A stretch of DNA of 64,000 nucleotides from Antarcticimicrobium luteum (GCF_004358185.1 NZ_SMUV01000057.1:21308-85307), one strand, 5' to 3'. Positions 1 through 11,124 are shown, numbered from the stretch's first letter. The notes: generated by a model from the sequence alone, not told the origin. Program-made: numbers and translations.

Positions 1-726
1 ATCATCGGGCGCGGTGCCCGCCTCGATCGCCGCAGCCCGCTCTGCCGTCAGCCGCCGGATCAGCCCGCGGATCTCCGCCGCGTTGGCCCTGGTCCCCCTC
101 GGGTAAAACCGCGGCATCCAGCGCGGCAGCGGAACGAAGGCGGCAAGGTTCAGGATTGGTTGCGCGCGCTGATAGGCGCGGAACCGGTGAAACACCTCTG
201 CTGCGATCTCATGTTCGATGGGAATAGAAAACAGCGTGCGAAAAATCACATCGGCAGCGGCGTGGCTGGTCACCTCTTCGATCTCGAGGGGATCGCCGCC
301 CGCCTGTTCAACCTGCCACTCCAGCCGCTCCACAGTCGCCTCTCCCGCCGCCCACATAGCCGGAAAGGTGTCTTTCAGCCGCCCCCCTTCGAAGGCCGGG
401 TCGATGATCCGGCGCTGCCGCTTCCAGACCTCGCCATTGGTCAGGAACACCGAGTTTCCCAACAGCGGCCGCAACCCCTCGCTGATCCGCCCCGACTTCG
501 GGAAATCCTCGGGACGGTCCTTCAACACGGTCCGCACCAGGTCGGGCTGGTTGAGCAGGAAGGAGCGGAAAAACGGCGTGCGGAACTCCGCCATCCAGCC
601 GCGATAGAGCCGCGCAGGTTGGGCCGAAAGGATATCCGCCTTGAACAGCCGGAGGTAACGCCGGAGCGAGACCTTGTCCGACCGCGCCGGCGGCTTGGGC
701 GGCAGGGGCTGCCGGGGCACACTCAT
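1..726 (-). CDS. Cytochrome P450, N-terminal 242 residues (cut by window edge)
   Basis: This is the amino-terminal part of a cytochrome P450 monooxygenase, a haem enzyme that inserts oxygen into an organic substrate. The frame stays open from the ATG at 726 to base 1, so the gene continues outside the window. The P450 call rests on the stretch around residues 75-125: a 'FPKS..I..GLRPLLG' segment, the helix-C WxxxR motif (WKRQR) that contacts the haem propionate, and the following 'DPAFEGGRL' segment. The haem-ligand cysteine and the ExxR motif lie outside the window, so substrate class cannot be judged. Its start overlaps the stop of the upstream membrane hydrolase gene by four bases (ATGA), so the two are probably translated together. 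Confidence 0.88.
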   Translation of the reverse strand, partial: MSVPRQPLPPKPPARSDKVSLRRYLRLFKADILSAQPARLYRGWMAEFRTPFFRSFLLNQPDLVRTVLKDRPEDFPKSGRISEGLRPLLGNSVFLTNGEVWKRQRRIIDPAFEGGRLKDTFPAMWAAGEATVERLEWQVEQAGGDPLEIEEVTSHAAADVIFRTLFSIPIEHEIAAEVFHRFRAYQRAQPILNLAAFVPLPRWMPRFYPRGTRANAAEIRGLIRRLTAERAAAIEAGTAPDD

Positions 727-1976
727 GCCGCCACCGAGGTGTATTTCGAAACCGCACGCTCGATCCGCGATTTCGACGGAACCCTGTCGCGGTACCGCTT
801 GGCCAGCGTCATCGGCCCGGCGGTGATGCGAAAATAATCGTAATCGCCGGGCCGGTCGAAGGCGCAGAGATACTGGAAGTGCAGCCGGAAGAACCGCCAG
901 CGCAACTGTTTCCAGCGGGTGGCGCTCAATGTTTGGGTGAAGGCGGCCGAGACCACCAGCGGCCAGCGTTTGCCCTCGGGCGCCACGCCGCTGACCGCGA
1001 CCGGGTCGCACAGCGCGAAGGCGCAGCCGTCGCCGGGGGCAGAGACGTCGATCCAGGTCAGCTCGCCCCGCCCCGAAAGAAACCGCAGATCGGCGCGCAG
1101 CCGCAGCGCACCCGGCAGGAAGGACACCATCGGCACCACCTGCCCCAGCGTGAGAAACCCCAGCGCCGGACCCGCCCCCGGCACCCGGCCGGCGCGGATC
1201 AGATCGGCCAGCACCGAAACCCCCAGATGTGCGCCCGAGGAATGGCCGACCACCAGCACCTCGTCCACCTCCTCGGTCAGCGCGCCGGCGATGCGATCCG
1301 CGAATTCGGCCATCCGCGCCTCAAGCTCGGGCGGGTTGGCGCCGCGATGGCGGGCGGAATAGGCATAATCATGCATCAGGTAATAGGCAAAGAACCTGCC
1401 GTCCCGCACCTTGAACCAGCGCAACAGCGCCAGCGACGCGCCCAGGCCCAACGCCCAGCCGAGAAGCGGCGCCACCCCGCCCAGGATGCCGCCCAGCAGA
1501 CCGACGCTCCGGGCGATGCCCCAGGCCAGCAGCCCGGCCAGCAGAAGCTGTCCCAGCAACATCCCAACCGGATAGAGGGCCGCGATCACCGGCCCCTTGC
1601 GCAGCCTCATCAGCCGCCCCAGCGCGCCGCTGGCTATATAGACCCAGGCGGTCTGCACCAGTTGCAGATAGGTGGCCGGGATCGAGTTGGACATGCTGTC
1701 TCGCACGATGTCGGACCAGACCAGCACCTCGACATCCGCCGCGACCGGTGCCCCCTCGATCAGGGCATTCACATGCCAGCCATAGGGGCCGCTGGTGGCC
1801 TTGGGCCTGAGCGCAATCTCAAAGCCCGAGATCGCCGCCTGCGCGGCCGCCTCCTTGCGGTAGAGTTCCCGATAGCGGCGGGGATGTATCGGATCGTAAC
1901 CGGGAATATAGAACACCCGCCGCCGACGCACCCGCCGCGCGTGCTGATCCGTCTGACCCGCCTGCTCGTTGCCCAT
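723..1976 (-). CDS. Membrane protein with alpha/beta-hydrolase-like GHSSG motif
   Basis: A 417-residue protein of unrecognised specific function. The N-terminus is basic (RRVRRRR) and is followed by 'FYIPGYDP', which resembles the first strand of a hydrolase fold. Two or three hydrophobic segments lie at about residues 130-190. A nucleophile-elbow motif GHSSG occurs near residue 245 (VVGHSSGAHLG), so a membrane-attached serine hydrolase or lipase-like enzyme is plausible. The start ATG has a GAGGG Shine-Dalgarno sequence. It lies 65 bases after ccdA on the same strand and overlaps the P450 start by four bases, which suggests a hydrolase-P450 operon. The substrate is unknown and the catalytic Asp/His were not assigned. 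Confidence 0.7.
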   Translation of the reverse strand: MGNEQAGQTDQHARRVRRRRVFYIPGYDPIHPRRYRELYRKEAAAQAAISGFEIALRPKATSGPYGWHVNALIEGAPVAADVEVLVWSDIVRDSMSNSIPATYLQLVQTAWVYIASGALGRLMRLRKGPVIAALYPVGMLLGQLLLAGLLAWGIARSVGLLGGILGGVAPLLGWALGLGASLALLRWFKVRDGRFFAYYLMHDYAYSARHRGANPPELEARMAEFADRIAGALTEEVDEVLVVGHSSGAHLGVSVLADLIRAGRVPGAGPALGFLTLGQVVPMVSFLPGALRLRADLRFLSGRGELTWIDVSAPGDGCAFALCDPVAVSGVAPEGKRWPLVVSAAFTQTLSATRWKQLRWRFFRLHFQYLCAFDRPGDYDYFRITAGPMTLAKRYRDRVPSKSRIERAVSKYTSVAA

Positions 1977-2041
1977 ACCGCCCTCGTTCCTGAGCGGATG
2001 TTAACCGGTTTTTCGGGCGAGAGTAAGGCGTCCGCTGGGCC

Positions 2042-2794
2042 TCAACCCAGCGTGGCCAGTGCCGGAAAGGTTTCCAGCAGCCAGTAGGAAAACGCCGAAA
2101 ATCCGCCGGTCAGCATCAGCAGGCCGATGGTCCAGAGCAGCAGGCCCATGATCCGTTCGATCCGCTCCATATGCCGTTTCATCCAGCCCATCAGACCGCC
2201 CAGTCGGGGCAAGAAGGCGGCGACCAGGAGGAACGGAATGCCCAGGCCCATCGCATAGACCGCCAGCAGCACGGTGCCGCGCGCCACCGAGCCCTCGGAG
2301 GCCGCCAGCGACAGGATCGCGCCAAGCTGCGGCCCGATGCAGGGGGTCCAGCCAAAGGCAAAGGCGAGGCCCAGAACATAGGCCCCGAGCGCACTGCCGC
2401 CGCGGTCGCCGACATCGAGCCGCGCCTCTCGGTCGAGAAATCCGATGCGATAGACACCGACGAAATGCGCACCGAAAATCATCACCAGGATGCCCGCCCC
2501 GGTGTTGAAGGCGGATTGGTATTGCAGAAAGACGGTGCCGATCGCCGAGGCGGTGAACCCAAGGAACAGGAACACCGTCGACAGGCCCAGAACAAAGAAC
2601 AGCGCCGGCAGCAGCGCCTTGTTGCGGGCGGAGCGCCCCGCGCTCAGCTCGGTGACCGAGACACCGCTCATATACGCCAGATAGGGCGGCACGATGGGCA
2701 ACACGCAGGGCGACAGAAAGCTGATGATCCCGGCGGCCAGCGCCACGGTCATGGCGGGGATCAGCCCCGCGTCAAAGATATCGATTCCGAACAT
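2042..2794 (-). CDS. ccdA: Cytochrome c biogenesis protein CcdA (DsbD-type transmembrane thiol carrier)
   Basis: CcdA passes reducing power across the inner membrane to periplasmic thiol proteins during cytochrome c maturation. The protein is almost wholly hydrophobic with about six membrane spans. It has the family hallmark 'LSPCVLPIVPPYLAYM' near the N-terminus, with the first redox cysteine, and the second cysteine in 'WTPCIGP'. I chose the ATG at 2794 (MFGIDIFDAG, preceded by AGAGGA), giving 250 residues. The frame is open upstream to a GTG at 2845 and another ATG at 2812, so the start is uncertain. The other cytochrome c maturation genes (ccmE, F, H) are about 16-20 kb away in this window. 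Confidence 0.88.
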   Translation of the reverse strand: MFGIDIFDAGLIPAMTVALAAGIISFLSPCVLPIVPPYLAYMSGVSVTELSAGRSARNKALLPALFFVLGLSTVFLFLGFTASAIGTVFLQYQSAFNTGAGILVMIFGAHFVGVYRIGFLDREARLDVGDRGGSALGAYVLGLAFAFGWTPCIGPQLGAILSLAASEGSVARGTVLLAVYAMGLGIPFLLVAAFLPRLGGLMGWMKRHMERIERIMGLLLWTIGLLMLTGGFSAFSYWLLETFPALATLG

Positions 2795-2916
2795 TCCTCT
2801 GGCATAGGCCATCGCCGCGCCAAGGTCACGGGGCCATGCGGTCACATCCTCGTGGACGGGGGCAGTCAGACGCCGGCCGCTCTGGGAACAAGGACGCCAC
2901 CTGTCAGATCACTGCG

Positions 2917-2953
2917 CAAAAGACAGGCCCCGGACCAGAGGTCCGGGGCCTGT
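2917..2953 (-). terminator. Rho-independent terminator of rne
   Basis: A 13-bp perfect stem (2923-2935 with 2941-2953) closes a five-base loop. On the minus strand it is followed by a TCTTTT run. It lies 24 bases after the rne stop codon, so it terminates the rne transcript. Confidence 0.85.
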
Positions 2954-2976
2954 GCCGTCTCATTCAGAGGACGGGT

Positions 2977-5709
2977 TTACTTCCCGCCAATGGACCACCA
3001 GCCGCGCCGTTTCGGCTTGGACTCCTGCTCCGCCACCGCCGGCTCGGCCTCTGCGGCGGCCGGTTCCGGCACGCGCTCGGGCTGGGGTTCGGCCTGGGGC
3101 TCGGGCTGGGGTTCGGGCGCAGGCTCCTGCGCAACCTCCACCTCGGCGACGGGTTCGGGCTCCGTTGCGGGCACCACCGGCGCCGGCTCGGCCTCTGCCG
3201 CGACCTCGGGCTCTTCTGCCACGGGCTCTTCTGCCACAGGGGCCTCGACAGGTTCGGCCACCGGTTGCGCCGCAGCCTCTGCCACCGCGGGCTCCGCGAC
3301 CGGGGCCGGTTCGGCCTCGGCGACGGGTGCCGCCTCGGCCTCTGCCGTCGCGGTTTCGGTCACCGGCTCGGTCTTCTTCGTGCGCGAGCGGGAGCGGGTG
3401 CGCCTGGGTTTCGGCTTGGCCTTGGGCTCGGCCGCCTCCCCGTCCGCGCCCTCTTCGGCGGGTTTGGCCCCGTCGGTTCCGGCCTCGGTGACCTCTTGCG
3501 GCGCCGCAACCGGCTCGCCCGATGTCCCGGTGTCGTCCTGATCCTCGGCCTCGCCGCTCTCGTCAGTGCCGTTCGGGCCGCCGTTTTTCGACTTCCGCCG
3601 CCGCCGCCGCCGCTTGCGCTTGGGCTTGGGCCCTTCGTCGCCGGTGTCGGCCTCGACAACCGCAACCTCCTCGGCCTCGACCTCGACCTCTTCGATCTCG
3701 ACCGGCTCCATCAGCGATGCATCGACCGAAACCACCATCGCGGTCGCCTCGGGCACAACCCGGGTCGCCGTCTTGAACTTCTCCAGCGTGAAATCGGGGC
3801 TGATCAGATGCACGTCGCCCTCGACCCGGACCGACAAACCATAGCGGGTCTCGATCTGGGCGATATGCTCGCGCTTCTGGTTCATCAGGTAGTTGGCGAT
3901 ACCCACCGGGCACCTGACCAGCACCTCGCGCGAGCGGCGGCGCACGCCCTCTTCCTCGATCTGGCGCAGGATGTTCAGCGCCATGTTGTCGTCCGACCGG
4001 ATCAGCCCGGTGCCATGACAGGCCGGGCATGGCTGGGTCGTCGCCTCGATCATGCCGGGGCGCAGGCGCTGACGGCTCATTTCCATCAGGCCAAAGCCCG
4101 AGATGCGACCGACCTGGATGCGGGCGCGGTCGGTCTTCAGCCGGTCCTTCATCCGTTTCTCGACGGCGGCATTGTTCTTGCGCTCGTCCATGTCGATGAA
4201 GTCGATGACGATCAGACCGGCCAGATCGCGCAGCCGCAACTGGCGCGCCACCTCGTCGGCAGCCTCAAGGTTGGTCTTGAGCGCGGTCTCCTCGATCGAG
4301 CCCTCCTTGGTGGCCCGGCCGGAGTTGACGTCAATCGCCACCAGCGCCTCGGTCACGCCGATGACGATATAGCCACCCGACCTGAGCTGGACCGTCGGGT
4401 TGAACATCGCGCCCAGATAACTTTCGACCTGATAACGCGCGAACAGCGGCATCGGATCGACATAGTGTTTCACGTTCTTGGCGTGGGACGGCATGATCAT
4501 CTTCATGAAGTCCTTGGCGATGCGATAGCCCGCCTCGCCCTCCACGAATACCTCGTCGATCTCGCGGTTGTAGAGGTCGCGGATCGAGCGTTTGATCAGA
4601 TCGCCCTCTTCATAGATCTTGACCGGCGCCATGGATTTCAGCGTCAGTTCGCGGATCTGTTCCCAGAGCCGCTGCAGATACTCATAGTCGCGCTTGATCT
4701 CGGCCTTGGTGCGTTTGGCGCCGGCGGTGCGGATGATCAGACCCGCGCCCTTGGGCACGTCGATCTCGGCCGCGATTTCCTTGAGCTTCTTGCGGTCGAC
4801 GGCGTTGGTGATCTTGCGCGAGATGCCGCCGCCACGGGCGGTATTGGGCATCAGCACGCAATAGCGGCCGGCGAGCGACAGATAGGTCGTCAGCGCGGCG
4901 CCCTTGTTGCCGCGTTCTTCCTTGACCACCTGCACCAGCATGATCTGGCGCACCTTGATCACTTCTTGGATCTTGTAGCGGCGCGGGCGCGGCTTGCGCG
5001 GCGGGCGGATATCCTCGTGGTCGTCGTCATCGGCGACGGATTCGATGGAGTCATCCTTGGCCGCCGCGTCGCTGCGTCCGGTCTCCTCATCGGCCTCGTC
5101 GTCACCGTTTCCGGTCTGATCCTCGTCCGCGGCCTCATCGGCCGCGTCCGCGTCGGCGTCCATGGGTTCCTCGACCGGGGTTTCGGCCACCCGCTCCATC
5201 GGCGAGCTGCCTTCGGCCACCGCCTCGGCATCGGCCTCGCCCGGTTCGGACAGGTCGATGGTCTCCATGCCGCTGATTTCGGTTTCGACCTCCTGGGTCT
5301 CCACCGCGTCATCGGATTTCAGATCCTCGGCTCTGGTCCTGGATTTCGGGCGCGAGCGTGACGACCGGCGGGAAGAGGGTTTTCTTTCCTCTTCCTCATC
5401 CTTGGCGCGCATCGCGTCGGCATAGGCCTGTTCCTCGGCCATCAGCGCTTCGCGGTCGGCCACCGGGATCTGATAATAATCCGGGTGGATTTCCGAGAAT
5501 GCCAGGAAACCGTGACGGTTTCCGCCGTAGTCGACAAATGCCGCCTGAAGCGAGGGTTCGACCCGTGTTACTTTTGCCAGATAGATATTGCCAGCCAGCT
5601 GGCGTTTGTTCTCGGATTCAAAATCAAATTCCTCGACCTTGTTTCCGTCAACCACCACGACGCGGGTCTCTTCCGCGTGAGTGGCGTCGATAAGCATCTT
5701 CTTTGCCAT
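2977..5709 (-). CDS. rne: Ribonuclease E (RNase E/G family)
   Basis: RNase E is the essential endonuclease that starts mRNA decay and processes rRNA and tRNA precursors; it also scaffolds the degradosome. The protein is 910 residues from the ATG at 5709, which has an AAGGAC ribosome site; the open frame extends further upstream but without family similarity. The order is: the S1-region start (MAKKMLIDATHAEE, 'GNIYLAKVTRVEPSLQAAFVDYG'), a long acidic and arginine/serine-rich insertion at about 100-250, resumption of the S1/RNase core, catalytic 'VIDFIDMDERKN', the zinc-link 'CPACHG', then a low-complexity tail with an Arg/Lys cluster and many Ala-Glu-Pro-Val repeats, ending in an aromatic 'WWSIGGK'. 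The split S1 domain is typical of alphaproteobacteria. The tail probably binds RNA and partners. Confidence 0.96.
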   Translation of the reverse strand: MAKKMLIDATHAEETRVVVVDGNKVEEFDFESENKRQLAGNIYLAKVTRVEPSLQAAFVDYGGNRHGFLAFSEIHPDYYQIPVADREALMAEEQAYADAMRAKDEEEERKPSSRRSSRSRPKSRTRAEDLKSDDAVETQEVETEISGMETIDLSEPGEADAEAVAEGSSPMERVAETPVEEPMDADADAADEAADEDQTGNGDDEADEETGRSDAAAKDDSIESVADDDDHEDIRPPRKPRPRRYKIQEVIKVRQIMLVQVVKEERGNKGAALTTYLSLAGRYCVLMPNTARGGGISRKITNAVDRKKLKEIAAEIDVPKGAGLIIRTAGAKRTKAEIKRDYEYLQRLWEQIRELTLKSMAPVKIYEEGDLIKRSIRDLYNREIDEVFVEGEAGYRIAKDFMKMIMPSHAKNVKHYVDPMPLFARYQVESYLGAMFNPTVQLRSGGYIVIGVTEALVAIDVNSGRATKEGSIEETALKTNLEAADEVARQLRLRDLAGLIVIDFIDMDERKNNAAVEKRMKDRLKTDRARIQVGRISGFGLMEMSRQRLRPGMIEATTQPCPACHGTGLIRSDDNMALNILRQIEEEGVRRRSREVLVRCPVGIANYLMNQKREHIAQIETRYGLSVRVEGDVHLISPDFTLEKFKTATRVVPEATAMVVSVDASLMEPVEIEEVEVEAEEVAVVEADTGDEGPKPKRKRRRRRRKSKNGGPNGTDESGEAEDQDDTGTSGEPVAAPQEVTEAGTDGAKPAEEGADGEAAEPKAKPKPRRTRSRSRTKKTEPVTETATAEAEAAPVAEAEPAPVAEPAVAEAAAQPVAEPVEAPVAEEPVAEEPEVAAEAEPAPVVPATEPEPVAEVEVAQEPAPEPQPEPQAEPQPERVPEPAAAEAEPAVAEQESKPKRRGWWSIGGK

Positions 5710-6274
5710 ATGTCCTTGTTGCACAACCGCAAACGCGCCCGCCCAGGCGGACGCGCGCGTTTGGGGTGGTGTCTTGTCAGGGCGATTGGTGACGCGGCGC
5801 GGCACGGTCCGTCGGACGGACCTGAAACCTGAATGTTCAATGCTCGCGCGCGCTTCATCGCGGTTCTTCTCCGACAGGTCGGGACACTCCCGTTGCCTGC
5901 CCGTTATTTTACCCCGTCTGCTTCCAGGCAGGGTCAACTCATTGCCCGAACCGGGCACTATCGGTCTGTCCAGACTTTCGGATCAATGCCGGTCAAGGCT
6001 GAAACAGCGAATCTCTCTCCGGGCGACTGACGCCAAAGCGCATCGACCCGTTCACACACCATAAGGGAGCCGGATGGGAAAATACAATGGGCTTGTTGCA
6101 CCGCCGCCACGGAATTCGCCATGACGATCCATGCGATTGCATCAGGCGGCCATTTTCGCGCCGCCGCTGCCGGGCGCCCCGGCGTCGGCGGCGAAATTGT
6201 CACAGCCCCCATTCTGCGCTAATATGTCGACCGAATTCCCCCATTACCGCACCGCCCGGCAGGGAGACACTGTC
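5710..6274. promoter_or_regulatory. Divergent intergenic region: rne leader and RTX gene upstream region
   Basis: This 565-bp gap separates the divergent rne and RTX genes. I see no convincing gene in it. It probably holds both promoters, and a long rne 5' leader would fit the leader-based autoregulation known for rne in Escherichia coli. The open frames in it have no family similarity. Confidence 0.4.
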
Positions 6275-7987
6275 ATGGCTCTGATCAAGGACAGTTATGA
6301 GGTCGGCGACGACTTCGCCGATGAGACGCTGGTTTTCGATGCGGAAGACGATTTTGTCGCCTCCGGCCCCTACGACCTTTATGGCCTGATCAGAACCGGT
6401 GGCGGCGACGATGTGGTCATCGGGTCGGCGGACTACAAGCAGACCATCCTCGGCGGGCGCGGCAACGACACCCTGTCCGCGCGCGGAAAGGGCAGCGTTC
6501 TCAACGGCGGCAGCGACCACGACGTTCTGAGCGTCCCCGACATCTCAGACGGCAGCCGGGTGTTCGGCGGCACCGGCCGCGACACCATCAATTTGCACCT
6601 GAGGCTCGAACAGCCGACGGGACAGGTCCGTCTGGACGGCAATCAGGGCCGCGACACGCTGTTTCTGATCGATTATTCCAACCTTGGGGCGCGGGTGGAT
6701 CTGAACGCCGGGACCGTGAAACGGTCATCTGACGGGAAATACGTCACCGTCGCGACGGTGCAGAACATCGAAAAGGTCACCGGGACCAGTTCCACCGTCG
6801 GCGGCGATCATCTGCTGGGCTCGGACCGGGATGAGTATCTGGACGGTCGCCAGGGCGACGACGTCATCCAGGGCAAGGGCGGCGACGACATCCTGATCGG
6901 CGGCAGCGGAATCGACAGGCTGTCCGGCGGCTCCGGCAACGATCTGATCTTCGACGGTGATCCGCCGGGCCTGCCCGATACCAGCATCGAACCTCCCCTG
7001 GTCCAGGAAGTGCTGCGCGGCGGGGCGCACGACGATGTTCTTGTCGCCATGTACGGCGACAACAAGCTGCTCGGCGGCACCGGAAAGGACGTGCTGATCG
7101 CGCGCGGCATCCACGACACCCTGCTTGGGGGAACCGGCAACGATACCGTCAAGTTCGGCGGCGTTTTCGAAACTGACCCGTTGCGGTACAAAAATGCGCT
7201 GGACCCGTTCTTTACCGGCGAGTTTGAAATCAACCGCTCGATCCAGCGGATGAACGGCGTCAAGGCCGACGGTGGGCCGGGCCGGGACATGATCGACTTT
7301 TCCGACATCATCGCCACCGGGACACTCGCCACCCCCAAAGCCCATGGGATCGTACTCGACCTTGCCACCGGCGCCGGCGATGTCCGCGAGAGCGTGAACC
7401 TCGAGTTCACCGCGAAGAACTTCGAAGACGCAAGAGGTTCATTTCTGGGCGACTGGCTGACCGGATCGGACAGGAAAAATGCCATTTACGGGATGGAAGG
7501 TCCGGACAGGATCAAGGGCCTCGGCCAGAACGACGAACTCTACGGCGGGCGGGGAAACGACCGCCTGTCCGGCGGCCTCGGCGACGACACCCTCATCGGC
7601 GGCGCCGGCAAGGACACCCTGCGCGGAGGCCCGGGTTTCGATGAACTCATCGGCGACCATTTGCCGGATTTTCTCGCCTCGCGATCCGGCGTCGATACCT
7701 TCATGATGGAACCGGGGGGCGGTCTGGACTGGATCGTCGATTTCACCATGACCGGCCCCACCCGCGACACGCTTGACCTCAGCCGCTGGCACCTGGAGGG
7801 CCCCGCCGCGCTCGACTTCATCGACGTTGCAGAGGGATCGACCGATCCGGTCCGAGGCGGAACAAGCCATGTCGACGGGGTCTGGATCCTGCCCAAGACC
7901 GGGTTTGCCCCCTCCGACGCGACTTTGGGCGTGTTTCTGGCAATTGTCAGCGCTCCCGAAGTCAACCTGGACACGCTGATCTTCTGA
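6275..7987 (+). CDS. RTX / haemolysin-type calcium-binding repeat protein
   Basis: A 570-residue acidic protein dominated by glycine-aspartate nonapeptides of the GGxGxDxLx type, which wind into calcium-binding parallel beta-rolls. At least ten copies are visible, for example GGRGNDTLS, GGSGNDLIF, GGTGNDTVK and a closing tandem run (GGRGNDRLS, GGLGDDTLI, GGAGKDTLR, GGPGFDELI). The C-terminal part (VDTFMMEPGGGLDWIVDF...) resembles the tail of type I-secreted RTX proteins. No N-terminal signal peptide is visible, which fits C-terminal type I export. The ATG at 6275 has an AGGGAG site; upstream in-frame ATGs lack one. No protease or adenylate-cyclase-like domain is recognisable, and no type I exporter lies nearby. 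Confidence 0.88.
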   Translation: MALIKDSYEVGDDFADETLVFDAEDDFVASGPYDLYGLIRTGGGDDVVIGSADYKQTILGGRGNDTLSARGKGSVLNGGSDHDVLSVPDISDGSRVFGGTGRDTINLHLRLEQPTGQVRLDGNQGRDTLFLIDYSNLGARVDLNAGTVKRSSDGKYVTVATVQNIEKVTGTSSTVGGDHLLGSDRDEYLDGRQGDDVIQGKGGDDILIGGSGIDRLSGGSGNDLIFDGDPPGLPDTSIEPPLVQEVLRGGAHDDVLVAMYGDNKLLGGTGKDVLIARGIHDTLLGGTGNDTVKFGGVFETDPLRYKNALDPFFTGEFEINRSIQRMNGVKADGGPGRDMIDFSDIIATGTLATPKAHGIVLDLATGAGDVRESVNLEFTAKNFEDARGSFLGDWLTGSDRKNAIYGMEGPDRIKGLGQNDELYGGRGNDRLSGGLGDDTLIGGAGKDTLRGGPGFDELIGDHLPDFLASRSGVDTFMMEPGGGLDWIVDFTMTGPTRDTLDLSRWHLEGPAALDFIDVAEGSTDPVRGGTSHVDGVWILPKTGFAPSDATLGVFLAIVSAPEVNLDTLIF

Positions 7988-8002
7988 TCCCGCGCCCGGC
8001 CC

Positions 8003-9337
<1,335 letters not shown>

Positions 9338-9360
9338 ATGCCCAAGTCCTTTCGTTCCTG

Positions 9361-11124
9361 TTATTCCGCTGCCTCGATCCCCTCGTCGAGGATCGGCAGC
9401 TGCATCTCGAAGACCGCGCCGCCGCGCTGGCCGTTCCGCGCGGTCAGGCGGCCGCCAAGGTCGCTGACAATGCCCGAGGAAATCGCCAGGCCCAGCCCCA
9501 CGCCGTCGCCCGGCTGTTTGGTGGTATAGAACGGCTCGAACAGCGAATCGAAGTCCTCGATCCCCTCACCGTTGTCCCGCACCGTCAGCGTCGCGGTTTC
9601 GCCGGCGGCCAGAATGATGTCGATCTCCGGATCCTTCACCGATTTGGTGGCATCCAGCGCGTTGCGCAAGAGGTTGATCATCACCTGCTCGATCCGCATC
9701 CGGTCGCCCATGACGCGCACCGGCGTTTCCGGCAGGATCTTGGTGATCTTGACGTGGCGCTGGCGCAGCTGTGGCTCCATCATCGCCAGCGAGGAGGCCA
9801 GCGCATCGCCGAGGTTGACCGGCGAGAACATCTCGCTGCCCTTGCGGGCATAGGATTTGAGTTGCCGGGTAATCGCCCCCATCCGCTCCAGCAGATCGTC
9901 GATACGCCCGAAACTCGCAAGCGCCTCCTCCGGCCGGTTCCGGCGCAGCAGCAGGCGCGCACCGGCCAGATAGGTCTTCATCGCCGCCAGCGGCTGGTTC
10001 AGCTCATGGCTGACCGCCGCGGACATCTCCCCCAGCGCCGCCAGTTTCGAGCTTTGCGCCAGGGTCTGCTCGGCGACGGCAAGGTTCTCCTGCACCCGTT
10101 CGCGCTCGGCGATTTCCCGCTGAAGCCGCAGGTTCAACGCCCGAAGCTCTGCCGATTCCCGTTGGAACAGCGCCATGCGCACCGCCGTCTTGCGGCTGAG
10201 GAAATAGAACGCCAGCGCCAGCAGGATGGCAAACCCCATGATCTCCAGCGCCAGCACCGCGTTCACCTTTTCCCGGATCGAGGCATAGGTGGTGAAGGAC
10301 GCCATACGCCAGCCGCGAAACGGAATGCGGGTCTGCATCCGCATCACCGCCTCGCCGCCCAGATAGGCATCCGCCGGCACCGCGGTCCAGTCGGCGGTCA
10401 GCCGGATCGCCCGCTGGATCGCGCCCTGCGGATCCTGTTTCTCCAGCGCCTCCGCCTCGCTCAGCCCGCGCCAGCGCGGCTCGGTCGACAGGATGATGGT
10501 GCCGGTACTGTCGGTCACCAGCACCGCGTCGGAAATGCCCGCCCAGGCACGTTCGAATTTTTGCAGATCGACCTCGACCACGATGACGCCCAGAATGCCC
10601 GAACCATCGGTGACCCGGCGCGAATAGGCAAAGCTGTAGCCGCCCGCCTCGCGCGGGATGACCGAGAACACGGTGGAATTGGCACGGATCGAATCGACGA
10701 AATAGGCCTCGGCGCGGCGTTGCTGGCCCAGCCGGTTGCGGTCGGTCGCGGCCACCGTGCGCCCATCCTGATCCAGCAGGATCAGCGAGGCGGCGCCGAT
10801 CTCTTCGACAAAGGAAATCAGCCGCTGGGTCGACAGGCTGAAATCATTGGACTGGAGCGCCGCGATCAGCGCCGGGTCACGCGCCAGCAATTGCGGCACG
10901 ATGGCATTGCGCCGCAGCTCGCTCAGCAGATTGCCGCTGTACAGCGCCAGCCGCAGATCCGCGCGATAGCGGGTGCTTTCGGTGAAACGGTCGGTCAGCA
11001 GCCGGTTGGTCACCCATACCGTCGCCACCGCCGCCGCCAGCAGCAACAGCAGCGCAACCCGGACCCGCCAGCTTATGGCAGAGGACCGGGCCCATCGGAC
11101 AGCCGTTGTCTGTGGCACACTCAT
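9361..11124 (-). CDS. dctB: C4-dicarboxylate sensor histidine kinase DctB-like
   Basis: A 587-residue membrane histidine kinase. An N-terminal span (about 20-40) is followed by a periplasmic sensor region, where the stretch with 'SLILLDQDGRTVAATDRNRLGQ' is typical of DctB-like double-PDC sensors. A second span sits near residue 280 (MGFAILLALAFYFL), then a coiled-coil linker, the H-box (SHELNQPLAAMKTY) and an ATPase domain with N-box (NLLRNALDAT), G1 (DNGEGI) and G2 (GVGLGLAIS). The frame is open to 11223, but the ATG at 11124 avoids overlap with the purQ end at 11162. It is 23 bases upstream of dctD, so the pair forms one operon. No DctPQM transporter lies in the window. Confidence 0.87.
   Translation of the reverse strand: MSVPQTTAVRWARSSAISWRVRVALLLLLAAAVATVWVTNRLLTDRFTESTRYRADLRLALYSGNLLSELRRNAIVPQLLARDPALIAALQSNDFSLSTQRLISFVEEIGAASLILLDQDGRTVAATDRNRLGQQRRAEAYFVDSIRANSTVFSVIPREAGGYSFAYSRRVTDGSGILGVIVVEVDLQKFERAWAGISDAVLVTDSTGTIILSTEPRWRGLSEAEALEKQDPQGAIQRAIRLTADWTAVPADAYLGGEAVMRMQTRIPFRGWRMASFTTYASIREKVNAVLALEIMGFAILLALAFYFLSRKTAVRMALFQRESAELRALNLRLQREIAERERVQENLAVAEQTLAQSSKLAALGEMSAAVSHELNQPLAAMKTYLAGARLLLRRNRPEEALASFGRIDDLLERMGAITRQLKSYARKGSEMFSPVNLGDALASSLAMMEPQLRQRHVKITKILPETPVRVMGDRMRIEQVMINLLRNALDATKSVKDPEIDIILAAGETATLTVRDNGEGIEDFDSLFEPFYTTKQPGDGVGLGLAISSGIVSDLGGRLTARNGQRGGAVFEMQLPILDEGIEAAE

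Noticed and set aside
2836..5361. Very long open frame on the plus strand antisense to rne
   Set aside because: It mirrors the repetitive high-G+C rne coding sequence; the composition (Leu, Gly, Arg, His) and lack of any family fit a shadow of the real gene.
6131..6274. N-terminal extension of the RTX protein
   Set aside because: The added residues show no signal or domain, and the ATG at 6275 has a proper AGGGAG site.
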